From: Colletotrichum lupini
Taxonomy: Eukaryota; Ascomycota; Sordariomycetes; Glomerellales; Glomerellaceae
DNA length: 64,000 bases
Assembly (NCBI RefSeq): GCF_023278565.1
Contig: NC_064672.1
Coordinates: 1,860,001-1,924,000 of the forward strand
Reading direction: 5' to 3'
Every line of letters starts with the position of its first letter. The stretch's first letter is position 1. The translations under genes were made by a program, and so were the position numbers. This document shows, piece after piece, positions 11,757-26,102 of the stretch. The notes beneath the pieces are model-generated. The model did no database searches. It was not told the origin of the DNA and was given only the letters and a program-made list of their open reading frames with translations.

Positions 11757-14700
11757 AAAAAGATAATTTCTCTTATTATTAATATTTGAAAAGACCTATA
11801 AAGTATTCTTATTTATAATTTAATAAAATATTATAAATATTAATTTATACTTTATATTAATATTATAAAAGAAATATTTAAAATTACTTAAATAAGAATA
11901 AAGTTAAAAAAGAAATAAATATAAAAATATTTTAAGAGCTTTTATTTTATTAGTTTATTTCCTATTCTTATTTTCGTTAATTAAGCGCTATTTTTATTTC
12001 TATTACCCTATTTAAACAATTTTATTTTATAATAAACTTATGCTTTTTATAAGTTTAGTTTATTAAAAACTTACGCTTTTTATGTTTTTATTTAAGTTTA
12101 AACTCCTATTCTTTTCGTTTTTTATTTTCTTAGATCTTATTAACCCTAACTTATTATTTTTTAAATATAAAATAATTTACGCTTATTTATATTTATAATT
12201 AGGTAGTTTATTTTCATAAATTATTATAAAGTACTAGGGAACTCGGGGGGTTTTAATTTTTATTTAATAAAAAAGGTATTTTAAAAAATAAAATACTTCT
12301 TTTATATTAAGACTAAGTATTGTTAAAATTATTATAATTATTAAAACTAAAATTACTAAAGTTCTTACTTTAAGAACTACTTTATTAATTAATAACTAAA
12401 TCCTTATAAGTTCTTTATTAAATATAAAATAATTCTTCAGTATTAATTTATAAACTCTTAGCCCGATCTCTTACTTTTCTTTTTAATTTAATAGTTAATA
12501 AGTATTTATTAAAGCGCATTTTAAATATATTCTAACGTTATATTAAATATTAAAAACGGCTTATAATATTAATATTTTGATATAAAGTTATAATATACTT
12601 ATAACGCGTTACGAAATCCCTTAATATTAAATTCTAATTTTAGTTATAAGTATTATTAAAGTTAGCTAATACTTATAATAGCTAATTATTAATACGTACT
12701 TATTAATTATAATAAGTAAAGGGAGATACTAACTAGTCTAAATATATAAAACTAAGTAAAAGATCTCGATTATATTTATATTATTAAGTATTAAAAGCTA
12801 GTTTTTTAAAAAAACCTTAGTTATTTTATTATAAAACCCGGTTATAATATATAGTTCTCGTTTATACTTTACCTAGTTAGTATATTATAAAAAGTGTTTT
12901 ATAAAATAATAAGTTATTATTAATTAGGTAAGGTATTAACGAGAAACATTTTAAAAACATTTTAAAAACGTTTTCCCTTTTTAAAATATTTCTAAAATAT
13001 TTCTACTATAAGCTATATATAATAAAATATAATACTGATAATAAATTATATTATATAGCTTATTATAATTAGGTACTATTTAATATTTTAAAAGAAATAT
13101 TAATATATTATAAATAGAGTTTATATTACGAGAATAACTTTTATTTAAGAGTTCTTTAATACCTCTTTTAAAATATACGTAATATAAGTATATATAGTTT
13201 TAAACTTACGTAAGCTATATTTATTAAGAATTAAACCTTTTAATAAAGTATTTATCCAAGCCCTTAATTACTATATTTACTTAATTTAAAATAACTTTAA
13301 AAAGGCCGGTTTTATAAATATATTTTTATTAGACCTAAACTTAATACTTTCGCTCTAGGATATTAAATATAGTTTAAAATATATAGTAATATATATTTAT
13401 AGTTTTAGTATTTATATAGACCTGTATAAAAAACAAAGTTTTATAAATAATATATTAATAATTTTAAAATAAAGGTTGAAAAACATTTCGGAAACATTTC
13501 TAATATTATAATATACCTTTTTCGCTATTTTAACTATACTAGCCCTAGATAATTTCTTATTAACCTATACCCTTTATATATTTATAGTTTATATTAACTA
13601 TAAACGACTTTATATTATTAAACTTTTATTATTCTGCTTATTTTTAAAAAAAGTAAATAACTATATAGTTAGTATTAGATTAGTACGTATATTAAATATA
13701 CTATATACTTATTATAATATTAAAATAGCTATTCTTTTATATCTATAAAAAAACTTATATATATTCGCTTATTTACTTCTCTTCGCTACTATAATATAAA
13801 AGCTAAGGTTTAACTTCCCTTAGGAAATAGAAAAATCTATTATTTATAAATAATATATTATAAAAAGTCTATTTTTATAAGGCTTTAATAAATATTTATA
13901 ATTATTCGCCCCTTATTCTTAGCTAGAAATTCTTAGAGTTAAAGAGATTAAAAAAAGGTATTTAGACTCGTACTTAGTTTATTAATCCTTTAAAAACTTA
14001 AAAAATACTTTAAATAATAGCTTTTGAAGTTTTATTTAATAATAATAAAAGATAGTTATATTTATTATGAAACGTTAAGATAATAAATAATATTATCTTA
14101 ATATCCTTTAAAATAAAGTATTAATATTTAATAAAATACTTTATTATTTTAAGTTTAAGTAGTAGTTTAAAATAAGTTTTATTTAGTTAGTAATAACTTA
14201 GCCTTATTCTTTAATAAAATATTTAATAAGCTTATTATAAATAGGACGTTTTCGACGATTTAATATAAATATATAGTATTCTTAACCCCTTTTCTTTATA
14301 AATTACGTATCCGTTTTATTCATAGCTACTTTAATATATTATATATAATATTTCTAATTTAATAAAATTAGATAAAAATAGTAATTTTTAAGTCTTTACG
14401 AAGGATACGAATTTTAGTATACTAAGATCTATTATTAAAGACTAATAAGCTCTTATTAAGTCTTTTATAAGTTATTTATATTATCTTATTAAGTAATTTT
14501 ATATATATACTATATTATATCTTCCTTAGTTTAAAAAAGTATATTATATTCTATTCTTAATATATAACGCCTTTCTTAAATCTAGCGTATATAATATAAA
14601 TAGTACTTTATTTAAAAAGAAAAAGATTAAAAATGTTCTTAAAAGGTTTTTAAAACGTTTTTAAAATATTCTTTAAATACCCGGACTTACTTAATAATCT

Positions 14701-15595
14701 TTTTTATAATATTAAATATTTTAACTCTATCTCGTAATATATTATACTTCTTAACGAGGTCCTTTAAAATAATTATATAATAAAAGTCGTTATAGGGTAT
14801 ATATAAATAAGCTTTATTACTTTAGTAAGTATAATAGTATTATATTATAAATATATTTCCTAAAATAATACTAGTTATTAAAAAACTAATAATACCTCGT
14901 CGGGTATTATATTAAATCTATTATTCTTTAATAATTCCTAATATTAAGAAATAGAAAGTTAAATATACTATATCCTATAGCTACTCGACTTTTCCTATAA
15001 ATAAGGCTTTAGTTAAGATAATAAGCGTAACTTTATTATTAATAGTTAAAGGAAACTTAAGTATACTAGCCGCATATTAAAGCTATTATATTATAATAAT
15101 ACCTCGGTTATTTTAAGCTTTAGTATAAATATTTAAGCTATTAGAAATAATAATATAATTATCGGAATTATTATTTATAACCTAAGTATTATATTAATAT
15201 TTAGTATAGAGGTTTAATTTATATAATACTTACTTATTTAATTAACCTTTTATAAATAAGAGCTTAATATTTATAAAGATTAGGATATAAAGTAAATATA
15301 CTATTATAATCTAAATGTTTTTAGATACTTTATAATAAATTAAATTCGCTTTACTAAAATAAAAATATTGAGATAATATTATTATTATATACGATAAATA
15401 AATCTTACGAGAATAGTTTTATAGAGTTAGTTATAATAAGTAAATTTTAATATAATTAAGAAGAGATATAATTAAAAAATATTTCTAAAATAATTTAATA
15501 AAGCGTAAAATAGCATATTCCCTTATTATATAAAACTTATAATATTTAAATTAGTAGTAAAGTAATTATATAATAAAATATCTCTAGCCCTTAAT
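11757..15595. other. Unclassified RIP-degenerate DNA (outer element interior)
   Basis: About 3.8 kb with no second copy in the window. Scattered degenerate runs of the type AAACATTTTAAAAACATTTT (12,945-12,970; related at 13,475-13,510 and 14,630-14,680). It should belong to the outermost element, because the gypsy TAAT target (15,592-15,595) joins it directly to the right terminal repeat after 46,828. Stops occur in all frames. A minus-strand transposase is possible but unproven. Confidence 0.45.
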
Positions 15596-15813
15596 TATTA
15601 CAGTAGTAGGTACTAGGGCCCTATAGGCCCTATAGCTTAGCCTTAAGCTACGAGGCTAAGCTCTTAATAATTACGTAACGAGCTAGACCGCTAGGCCTAA
15701 AGGGCTAGCCCGCTAGCTTTTACTTATTATTCTATTTTTTTTAATATTAAGTCTTTAGTTAATTAAGTTGATATAATAGCGTTTTAACTTACCTCAAAAT
15801 CCTTTTTATAATA
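15596..15813 (+). repeat. 5' LTR of family-1 gypsy, copy 1 (218 bp)
   Basis: Starts TATTAC and ends TATAATA; the original TG..CA ends are hidden by RIP (sister LTRs end GTAATA, consistent with TGTTAC..GTAACA). The centre has GC-rich self-complementary blocks, including an AGCTTAGCC/GGCTAAGCT stem. Confidence 0.85.
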
Positions 15814-16640
15814 CTACTTAATATTACTTAATTAACTATTCTTTAAAAATAGAACGATAATATTTTAATTAATTAATTACTAACTACCCTTATTAAAAAA
15901 GTATATAAGAGAGCTAAGTAATAGCTAACCGAATTAATTATATATAAGTAGCGTAATTAATACTTCTTAAATATATACTCCTTTTATTAAATATAATAAT
16001 TAGAGGATATAGCTAAAAAGGCTAGGTCTCTTTTTATATTAATAACTTTTAATAGAGTTACTACTTTTATAAGTCCTAATAAAGTATTATAAGCCTTAAT
16101 AAAAGCGCTAAGTTCTTAGTTATTAACTTAAAAGTTGCGCTATTTAACTAGCTAATAGAGCGCTTCTTACCCTCTACTACTTAGGCCGATTACTTAATAT
16201 ACTTTAATAACGTAGCTAACTAGCTTACTTTGCCTATTTATATTTACAATAATATCCTTTTTAAAAAAAATACCAAGTAATATATTAACCTCGACCTTAT
16301 TTAAAAATTATATTTTAAAAATAATAAAAAGACCTTATTTAAGTAAATTAAATAGTAATTAAAAATATATATTACTTAGTACTAATTAGAGTAGGTCTTA
16401 GCTTTTATTATTAACTAACTAAGCAATAGTACTAAGTACTTATATATAATAATATATAAAAACCTCGACCTTATGTATATTATTATTATAAAGCTCCGTA
16501 TTATAAAAAAAGCCCTTACCTAAGCTTATATTAATAATATAATTATAACTAAAAAGCTAAAGTAATTAGAAAACGGCTCTTAGGCTAGCTCTATTTAGGA
16601 TATTATTATCCTTAGTACGCTAGAGTAATAGCTAGTATAT

Positions 16641-17037
16641 TAAAATAGGGTAGGGCGATTAGTCTTAGTAGTCCTTTTTAAAACTAATTAAGTTTAGGGA
16701 TTTATAAAAGAGCTAATTAAAATAAAATATATAAAAAAGGGCCCCGATTAGAAATTAAAGCTTAGTAACGCGGATTTTTATTTTAATTATATATATACTT
16801 TTTAAAATCGAACTAGAGCTTTTTTAATAATTTATTTTTATACGTAATAATATAAAGTAATTAGGAAATCTACTTTTCTAATCCGGTTAATATTATTCTC
16901 TTTCTTTTAGTTATAGCTCCGTTAATTAAAACTATATTAACCCGATTAAAAGAGGTATTTTATATTATTTTTATAAATATTAATAACTTTTTTAAAATAC
17001 CGTACTATAAGAGTCCCTTATACTCTATACGTTTTTA
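16641..17037 (+). repeat. 5' LTR of family-2 gypsy Z (397 bp)
   Basis: Same length as the 3' LTR at 34,446-34,842 and collinear with the LTR of fragment Z2 at 11,050-11,445. Ends TA..TA, from TG..CA. Confidence 0.87.
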
Positions 17038-17199
17038 ATAATCTCCCTTTTTAAAAATCCCTTTTTTATTAAATAAGAGAATAAGTAAAAAAAAGCCTAA
17101 CTTAATTAGAAATATTTTAAATAATTAATTAGAGAAAACGGCGTAATAATTAAAACGAATATAAGTAATAGGACTCTAATTTAAAAAAAAGTAACTAAA

Positions 17200-20130
17200 T
17201 AATTAAAATACGAAAATAAAAATATATAAAAAAGGGCTTCTTATTTAATAAAATAGGGGATATAATAAACCCTAAGAAGCGAATAAAAGAAAAAGAAAAA
17301 ACGCGGATACTTAGGACCGGATTAGGCCTAAGTATAAAACGCTATAATAATATAATAAAACGAATAGCGAGTTAAAATTAGAATTAATAAAATACTTTAA
17401 TAAATATAGTTAGTTATTTAACTAAACTACTCCTTGCTAATTAATATAACCCAGAGATTTAATAATAAACCTATTTAGAAATATAAATACGTCGGGCTAA
17501 AGGCGCTTATAAAACTAGCTTTTAATTAGACTTATTAATAATTTTAATTAATATTACTATAGGCCTAATACGACGTTCAATTAAAACTTTAGTTATATAC
17601 GTAATAAAAACTAGGAAAAACGGCCTAAATTATATTAATTAGGATAATAATTACGCTCTAACTATTAAAACGGCTCTTCTCTCTTTTTAAACTCTATTTA
17701 AAATAAATAAACTAATATAATATTATTCAAATTATAAATAGAATTAATAAACTATACTTTTAATAACCTTAGACTATAAATATAAATAACTAATACGTTA
17801 TTTTTATTATTATTAGCGCCCTTTAGGACGTTTAATTATATAAACCTAACCCTTTTACTTCGGATAGACTATTTACTAAACTAGCTTTTATAATTTATTA
17901 AAACCTATAAGCCGTAGAGTTATTTAACAATAAAAAGGTTACTCCTTTTAATAAATTTACTTACTCATTTAATTAAAAAAAGCTAGTTACGGCTTAGGTT
18001 AAAATAGATATTTTAATTAATACTTTTTTAAATATTATTATTATTTAGATTTAAATTACTACGCTTTAAACTAAGGTTTTTATAATTCTTTAGCTTAATT
18101 TAATAAAGAATATAGGTTTTTATAAAATACCGTTCCTTAATTAAAGAGGGACTATAGTTTTTAAAAGTAATAATATTGTAAACTTTTTAAAAAGCTTTAA
18201 GGATTAGTACGAGATTAGTAGGGTCCCGGATTAATTTAGGGATAAGCTTATTACGTATATTATAAAAAAAGATTATTAAACTCCGGTTAAAAACGTAATT
18301 AAAGGACTACCCTAGGCCTAAGCTAAGGATTTCTTTTTATAAGAGTATAAAAAATAGAATATTAACTACTTTTTAAATAAGGAAAAATAAATTAAAAAAG
18401 TTACTAAGGGGCTACTTATTTTATTTTCTAATTTAAACTCTATTTAAGTACTATTTATTAAGATTAATAACGTAATTACCCTTATTAAATAATAAGACCT
18501 CTATATTATAATTAATAAGAGCTTAATTAAGGCCGTATATAAGCAATTCTATATTAATATTATAAAAAGAGTAGTAAAGGAAGTTAGGGTTATTTTAAAT
18601 AGCTTTATTAAGTTAATAAAGTATATAAAGTTTAAAATAAGACTTTTTAATACGATTATATATAAAAAAGAATATAGCCTACTTTTTATAAATAATTAGA
18701 GTTAATTTAAACCCTTATTACGACCCCTTACTCTTTAAGTACGTAATAATACTTAGTATTAGTATCCGAACTATTAGTAATATTACTAACTAATAATAAA
18801 AGTCTAGGTTACCTAGGTAGTTATTAATAATATTACTAATTCTAACCTAGTTAATAAAATAAGTAAGCTAAAGATTTATTAAAATAGCGTTTATTTTTAA
18901 AGCCCTACTTATATATTTAATATAAGTACTACGTATTTTAATTAGCTCCTAATTATAAAACCTAGGGATTATTATTAATATTATTAAAGTTAATACTACT
19001 AAATTATTAGGGATTACGATTAACATATTCTTAATAAGGATATCTATTTTATTATTTTAGCTTAGGGAGCTTAGTATTACGGAAAGCGTAATAAGTATAA
19101 GCTTATAAATAATATCCCTTTTATTATAATTAAAAACGGAAGAAAATACGTAATTATTAATTACGTTACCCTCCTTTTTTATATAACGAATATATTAACT
19201 AAAAAAGATATTAAGCTTTGAGCTAAGTAAATTCTAAATTACTAGATCGGACTATTTTAGTAAACTATACTTATACTCCTTTTTATTAATTTCATAAGTA
19301 TAGTTAAATATATTTATATAGTACGACTTAATTTAGGCTATTATAACTAAGCGGACGTTTATATTATTTATAAAAGAAGACCCCCTAAGAATTATACTTT
19401 AATAACTAAACTATATTTTAAAAAGACGTATAGTATTAATAACCTAAGCTAGCTTTTATAATCTAAAACAAAATAGTTTCCTTTTTTAATTAAAAAAAAG
19501 AAATTATAAAAATTAATAATAATAACGAAGTTCTTAAGATAATAAAAAACGTAATTCTTAAATTTACTTTTAGGCCCTAGCTTATTAAAATCCTAATTAA
19601 TACTTATAATATTAGTACTTAAAGAACTTAAAAGCTTTTTTTTTTATAAAACTTAAAAAACGATAATTATAAATCAGCCCTATAACTTTAACCTTAGGGT
19701 CGAGGCTAAAAAGTTAATGAAAAAGAGGCTCGAGGCCCCGATTTCGCTTCTTATAAACCTCTTATAAAAAGTTATATTAAAATATACTATAGTAATAGTA
19801 ATTTTAATATATAATTAAGAGTATTTTAATATTAATAAAATCCTATTAAAGGCTCCGAGATCCTTAGTTAACTTAATAAAGAATAGATAATAATAAAAAA
19901 ATATTAAGGATTTCCTTAACGAATATAATAAGAACCTCCTCTTAAGGCCGAGTTATATAACTAAAATTAGTAAAGTTAGAGGTACTAATTTAACTTTTAA
20001 ACTTCTAACTTTTATAATTTTAAACGCCTATTTAAGGTTAAAAGTCTAAATATTTAATATAAATTAGAATAATAAAGGTTTAATAATTATTATAATCCTA
20101 GATACTAAGGTATAAATTAATATCCTCTTA
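17200..20130 (+). pseudogene. Gag-like and protease region of gypsy Z, RIP-inactivated
   Basis: The plus-strand frame around 18,470-19,480 reads as a continuous polypeptide if TAA/TAG are read as ancestral CAA/CAG/TGG. It contains no TGA because TG is depleted. Close to 20,101 it reads L-D-T-K-V-Q-I-N-I-L, which fits a retropepsin active site D-T-G-A-Q-x-N with G-to-A damage at Gly. Family 1 inserted 34 bp further on (20,164). Boundaries are approximate; the gag assignment is by position, with no zinc knuckle identified. Confidence 0.5.
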
Positions 20131-20163
20131 AAATAATACGTTAAAAAAGCTAGTATTTTTTAT

Positions 20164-20387
20164 TATTACGAAAGGGATCTCGAGGTAGGTCAGAACGCTA
20201 CTATATTAACCTAATTAACTAAAGACTTAACGTAAAAAAGGAAAAAATAGAATAGTAAGTAAAAGCTAGCGGGCTAGCCCTTTAGGCTTAGTAGTTTAGC
20301 TCGTTACGTAACTACTAAGAGCTTAGCCTCGTAGCCTAAGGCTAAGCTATAGGGCCTATAGGGGCCCTAATACTTATTATTATAATA
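20164..20387 (-). repeat. 3' LTR of family-1 gypsy copy 2 (224 bp)
   Basis: Same length as the 5' LTR; minus-strand start TATTATAATAATAAG and end CTTTCGTAATA. Confidence 0.87.
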
Positions 20388-20403
20388 TTACCCCCTTTTT
20401 TAT
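20388..20403 (-). promoter_or_regulatory. Polypurine tract of family-1 gypsy copy 2
   Basis: Minus strand AAAAAAGGGGGTAA directly before the 3' LTR, the expected plus-strand DNA primer site for an LTR retrotransposon. Confidence 0.75.
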
Positions 20404-23400
20404 ACTAAAAGGCGCTATTCGTAGTATTAAAAAATAAACTTCTTAATTACCCCTTATTTTAATAAATCTATAGCTATAATTATTATTATTATATTATTAT
20501 CGTCTTTTAATAATAGTAAATTACTAGCTATAGCGGCTTTTATTTATATATTTAGGTTCTATAATAGACCTTTAGTAATTAAATATTAATAATAGAACGC
20601 TTATAGTATCGCTAGCGTATACTTAAAGCTTTTTATATTATATTATATTAAATCTATATTATATCTTTTTTAATCTACTTAGTACTATAGTTTTTTTTTA
20701 TATAAGTTTAACTTAACTACTTTAAAAACCTCATACTCTAGCTTATTATTATTATTAATAATTAATAGTAGCGGCTCTTAGTTTTACCCGGGTAGTAAGT
20801 TATTAGCGGCCTTTTTTAGCTTATTTAAGTAAAAGACCGGGTATACCCGGCTATTTATTAATAATTCTATAACCTATATACCCCCCTATCCAGCGCTAAT
20901 AATAAGCTATAGGCCGGCTTATAACTATTATAGTTTATTTACGTTAACGGACTTTTAGTACGAGGTATTAACAAAGACCTAATTTCTTATTTTTAAGTTA
21001 TCCGAGTATTAGTAGCGGTTAATATACTTTTTATATTATACTTAAGCGACTTTTATATTACCCCTAGCGATTTCCTAGGCCTTATATATCCCTTAAGCTA
21101 TATATTACGTATTAATATAGTTTAGCTTTTTTTTTATAAAGCCGAATTAGCGGGTTCGCTTAGACTAATTAAAAAAAAGCCGTAGTTAGTAACCGAATTT
21201 TACTTTATATAATAATAGCCCCGTAGTCTTACTAAGCTAGGTAGTATAAATAAAGTTAATTATAAATAGTATATTATTCTAGTTATTTTAGTATTAATTA
21301 ACTAGTAGTCTTAACTACTATAGGATATATTAGTTTAGTACCTCTATTTAGCTATCCGTTTATAAGTAATTCGCTATTAATAACTATAGCTTAACTCTAT
21401 AAATCTTATAAAGCTCCCTTTAAAAGTTAGAGATAAATTAGGGGCCTCGGTCCGACGTAATAGTTTTTAATAAGCTAAAGATAGGTAGTACCTGCTTATA
21501 GAACATTCGGCTTATATCCTTTATTATAGTAACTTTATAATAAGGAATAGATATTACCCTTTTACCTAAGTAGTTTACTATTATTTATATATTATTAAAT
21601 CCTTTTTAATTAATAGGGATAGTTATAAAGTTAGTAAAAATATATTATTATAGGTAGTTAGGTACTAATAGCGGTCTTAGCTCCCCTAGGAGTTTATTAC
21701 GCGGCTTTTATAACTAGTAATAAGTATAATAATTCTATACGTATTAATAAGTATTTACTATTAGGCCCGGCTAGTAGTATTACTATTCAATTATTTTTAC
21801 GACCTTATTATGCCCTAAGTAGGCGAGGAGTTTTTACTTATAGACTTTATAAATAATTATAGTGCGGAGGTTCTCTTTTTTAAGTATTATAAGCTTCCCG
21901 TTTATTATTAGTAATTTATTATTTTAAATAAACTAGCGCTTATATCCTTTAGTTATTAGCGCTTATATTAATATAAAAGACGCTATAATAAGGTCCTTAT
22001 TAAGCTTTAAAATCTTTTTTATTAATAGGTACCCCTAGAGCTCCTTTTTTAATAAAAGTAAGCTAATTATAAACTATAGTTAGTTAATAACGGCGCTTAA
22101 TAGCGCCCATAGCTCCGCTATAATATTAAGAAATAGTAGTCCTAGTAATAAGAAGACTTATATCTTATTAGCCTCTTTTAGTACTTACTAAGTACGGATA
22201 TTTTCTATTTTTTACGAGAGGGCGTTAGTTAGTATATTCTTTTTTTTTAAGTAGTAGTAAATTTAAAAATTAAAGTTTATTAGCGTATTAGCTTAGTGGG
22301 CTTATTATAAGTTAAGTAAGCGCTTAGTTATAAAGAATAATAGTAGTTAATAGTTTATAATAACGTTAAACTTATATTTATAGCTTACGAGCTCTGCGCG
22401 CTACTTTTTCAAGTATAGTATTATTATTAATATTTCTTTATTATAAATAGTATAATTAAGCTCTATACTACTTATTATTTTTAAATAAAAAGCTACTAAG
22501 TACTATAACTTATTATCTTTTTATTATTATAATAGCGCCCCGGCGCATATTAAATTAAAAGCGTCTCTTTTTAGCTACGTTAATAGCTTTAGTTTAAAAT
22601 AATAAAAGATAAGTATTAACGTTAGCGTTAGTTTTATAACCTTAAAAGCCGTCTCATAATTAGTATTAAAGTTAAAAAAAACTCCTTTACTTATTAGCCT
22701 TATAAGGGGCCTAGCTAGGTAGTTATAATTTTTTATAAACTTTTTATAAAAGTTATAAAACTTAAGGAAAAGCTAAATACCCTTAAGTAATATAGGTAGT
22801 TTTTAGTCCCTAATTATAAAGACTTTCTCCTCGTTTAGTTATATACTTTTTATTAAAACTACGAAGCCTAGGTATTTCGTAGAGGTAATATTAAATTCGT
22901 ACTTTTTAATATCTACTTATAAGCCTATTTTTTATAAGTAGTCTAGTACTTTAATAACGTGCTCCTAATACTAGAGGGGGTCGTTAGAAAATATTAGGAT
23001 ATTATTTATATACGTTATATAGAAGTTATTTAAGTATTTTATTAGTATTTCGTTTATATATTATTAATATATAATAGGCCCGTTATAGAGCTTAAAGGGT
23101 ATTACTTTATATTTATATACCCCGTAGCGGGTTTTAAACGTTATTAAGTTCTTAAAAGCTAGGTTAAGTTAGATATAATAAAAGGCCTACTTAATATTTA
23201 GTTTAATAAATACTTTTACCCTACTTAATTACGCGAGGGTTTTATTAATAAGCGGTAATAAGTAGCGGTCTTTTTTTATAATTTTATTAAGTTTATAGAA
23301 GTTAACGTAGAAGCGTAGGCTACTATTATACTTTTTTATAAATAGCCTTAATAATACAAAAGGAGTATTACTTAGCTTAATAAATCCCTTTTATAAGTAT

Positions 23401-24607
23401 TTTAGTAAATAGGCCCTTATAGTTTCTAGCTTAGGTACTAACTACTTATATAGAGGGTAGTAAGTTAGTTTCTTTTTATTACTATTTAAGAGCTCGATTT
23501 TATAGTTATACGGCTTATAAAATACTAATATATTACTAGCTATTTTATTAAAAACGTCGGTCTAGGGCCGTAAATATTTTAATAAGTTCGTTATCATAAG
23601 GTCGCGAGTAACCTAGTCGTCGTTATATAAAGGGTCTACCTTTTTTATTTTATGTTTTATAATATAGTTAAGCTTATAGAGTAATATAGAGCCTATTTTA
23701 ACGTTATTTTACCTTAGGTTCTTTTTAAAAGCGGGAGTACTAATAAAAGTAATATCTATTTATACTATTACTAAGTATAGTTTTTATTACCTAGCCTTTT
23801 TTATAGGGGTAATATTAATACTATTAAGGGCGCGTTCTATTTTCCTTATATTCTTAGCCTTATTTAATTACTATATTTAACGGGTTATTATTTTTAGCGG
23901 GCGTAATAATATCCTAATCGGTATGCCCTTTACTTATTATTACTAAAGCTTTTAGTTATAGCGGGTTATATTTATTTCGAATAGGTCCTATTAGTAGTTA
24001 ATATCGATTTAGTATTATATATTAATAACTTCTGGGGTATATAGGTTTTTAATATCCTTAATAATAGTAGAGGGCGTCTTTTATAGTAAAAGGTCCTTAG
24101 GTTATATTAGACGTTAGTAGCGAATATTAGGGATTGGGCGTTATAATTTATAAAATGGGGCCGTATAGAACTATTATAATAAAGGGGTTATATAGTTATT
24201 TATAAATTTATACTTATTAGCTCTTATATTAAGTAAGGCTTTTAAGCGAATTCTATATTTATTAAATACTAATATAAGCTCTATTTTAAGAGGCTAGCCC
24301 CTTACGAGATCTTATAAGTTTACTAAATTAATTACTAATCTTCCGTCCTTTTTATATATATTTTCTAACTAAGAGTTTATTTTTATTAAAAGCTCTAGTT
24401 TTCTAAACCCGACTCTATTTTAATAAAACCCTTAGTAGCGTTAATAACGATTATAATAATCTTTAGCTTTTTAAAATAATCCTTAGAAATATATTTAGTA
24501 TTATTATAAACAAAGTAAGCGCTATTATCCTTAAGCTTTTAATATAGGGCTTTAGGGATTATTTTATAAATAGAGGGGCGACCTTAATCCTATTTAGTAC
24601 TTCTAGT

Positions 24608-24661
24608 ACTTTTATTATTTTTATTACTTTTATTATTTTTATTACTTTTATTATTTTTATT
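24608..24661. repeat. 18-bp tandem repeat, three copies
   Basis: Three copies of ACTTTTATTATTTTTATT in the gag-proximal part of family-1 copy 2. The homologous site in copy 1 (about 35,461-35,510) holds related but more diverged repeats. Probably a low-complexity region of the ancestral gag. Confidence 0.8.
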
Positions 24662-26102
24662 TAAGGTTTAGTAAGTTTAGTTAAAAGCCTTAACTAGGCG
24701 GGTTTTTATAAAAAGGGGGTATATTACGTTAGCTAACTAAGTAATATACTTAGTATACTTTTAAAAAGTAGCCGTATTATTTAAGTATTTTTATATAGCC
24801 TAGTTATAAAGATATATAAATAGCTTATTATAAAAACGGCGCTTATACTAAGACTTTAAAAGCTTATTAATACGCGTGAGCTTAGCGAATATAGAGCGTT
24901 TTTAATAAACGTTTTTAAGCGTAATTATAAGTACGTCTAGTTTATAACTAGCGTTATTTATAATAATTAGGCTAGTATAAGCCGACTTAAGCTCGTAAAG
25001 TAACTACTTAATTATAGTAATTTCGTTAAAGGTTAGTAATAGGTATATAAACTCCGTAGTACTATTTTTAATTTTATTAATAATATATTTTAAATAGTAC
25101 TTATTTATATTATAATTAGTATTTTCTAAGCGCTTTATAATATACTAAAGCTAACAATCGAACTTAAAGCTAGTATTATTATTTATAAAAATAAGTACGT
25201 TAGGTATTTTTTAAGAGCCGTAGGTAACGGGATAGGACGAAGCTAAAGTAGGTTTATAACTATTTTACGTTTTTAAGTATTTTAGTTACTACTTTAGTAT
25301 ATTAAGGGTAATAATATTTTAAATAGAGCTAGCTTAAGAACTATTTTTTAATTATTTTAGCTTTTTAGCTATAGCTATATTATTAATATAGGCTTAGGTA
25401 AAGGCTTTTTTTATTTTATAGAGCTTTATAATAGTAGTATGCGTAAGGTTAAGGTTTTTATAAGTTATTATATATAGGCACTTAGTATTATTACTTAGCT
25501 AGCTAATAGTAAAAGCTAGGACTTATTTTAATTAGTACTAAGTAATACGTATTTTTAGTTATTATTTAATTTACTTAAGTAGGGTCTTTTTATCGTTTTT
25601 AAAATATAGCTTTTAAATAAGGTCGAGGTTAATATACTATTTAATATTCTTTTTAAAGAGGATATTATTATAAATATAAATAAGTAAGGTAAACTAGTTA
25701 GTTATATTATTAAAGTACGCTAAGTAATTAGCTTAGGTAGTAAAGGGTAAGAAGCGCTCGATTAGTTAATTAAATAGCGCAACCTCTAGGTTAATAATTA
25801 AAAACTTAGCGCCTTTATTAAGGCTTATAACGCTCTATTAGGACTTATAAAAGTAGTAAGTTTATTAAAAGCTATTAATACGAAAAGAGACCTAGCCTTT
25901 TTAGTTATATTTTTTAATTATTACGTTTAATAAAGGGGGTATATATTTAAGAAGTATTAATTATACTACTTATATATAATTAATTTAGTTAGCTATTACT
26001 TAGCTCTTTTATATACTTTTTTAGTAAGGGTAACTAGTAGTTAATTAATTAAAATATTATCGTTTAATTTTAAAGAATAGTTAATTAAGTAACGTTAAGT
26101 AG

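Noticed and set aside
15596..16640. Treating 15,596-16,640 as a solo 5' fragment and 34,847-46,828 as a separate 3' fragment of another gypsy copy
   Set aside because: Same orientation, break at the same internal position, matching TAAT duplications at the two outer ends, and a summed length close to the complete sister copy; they are one element.
16641..17037. Reading the ~400-bp repeats at 11,050, 16,641 and 34,446 as MITEs
   Set aside because: Two of them are the same length, in the same orientation, flank a gypsy pol region and have TG..CA-type ends and a purine tract; they are LTRs.
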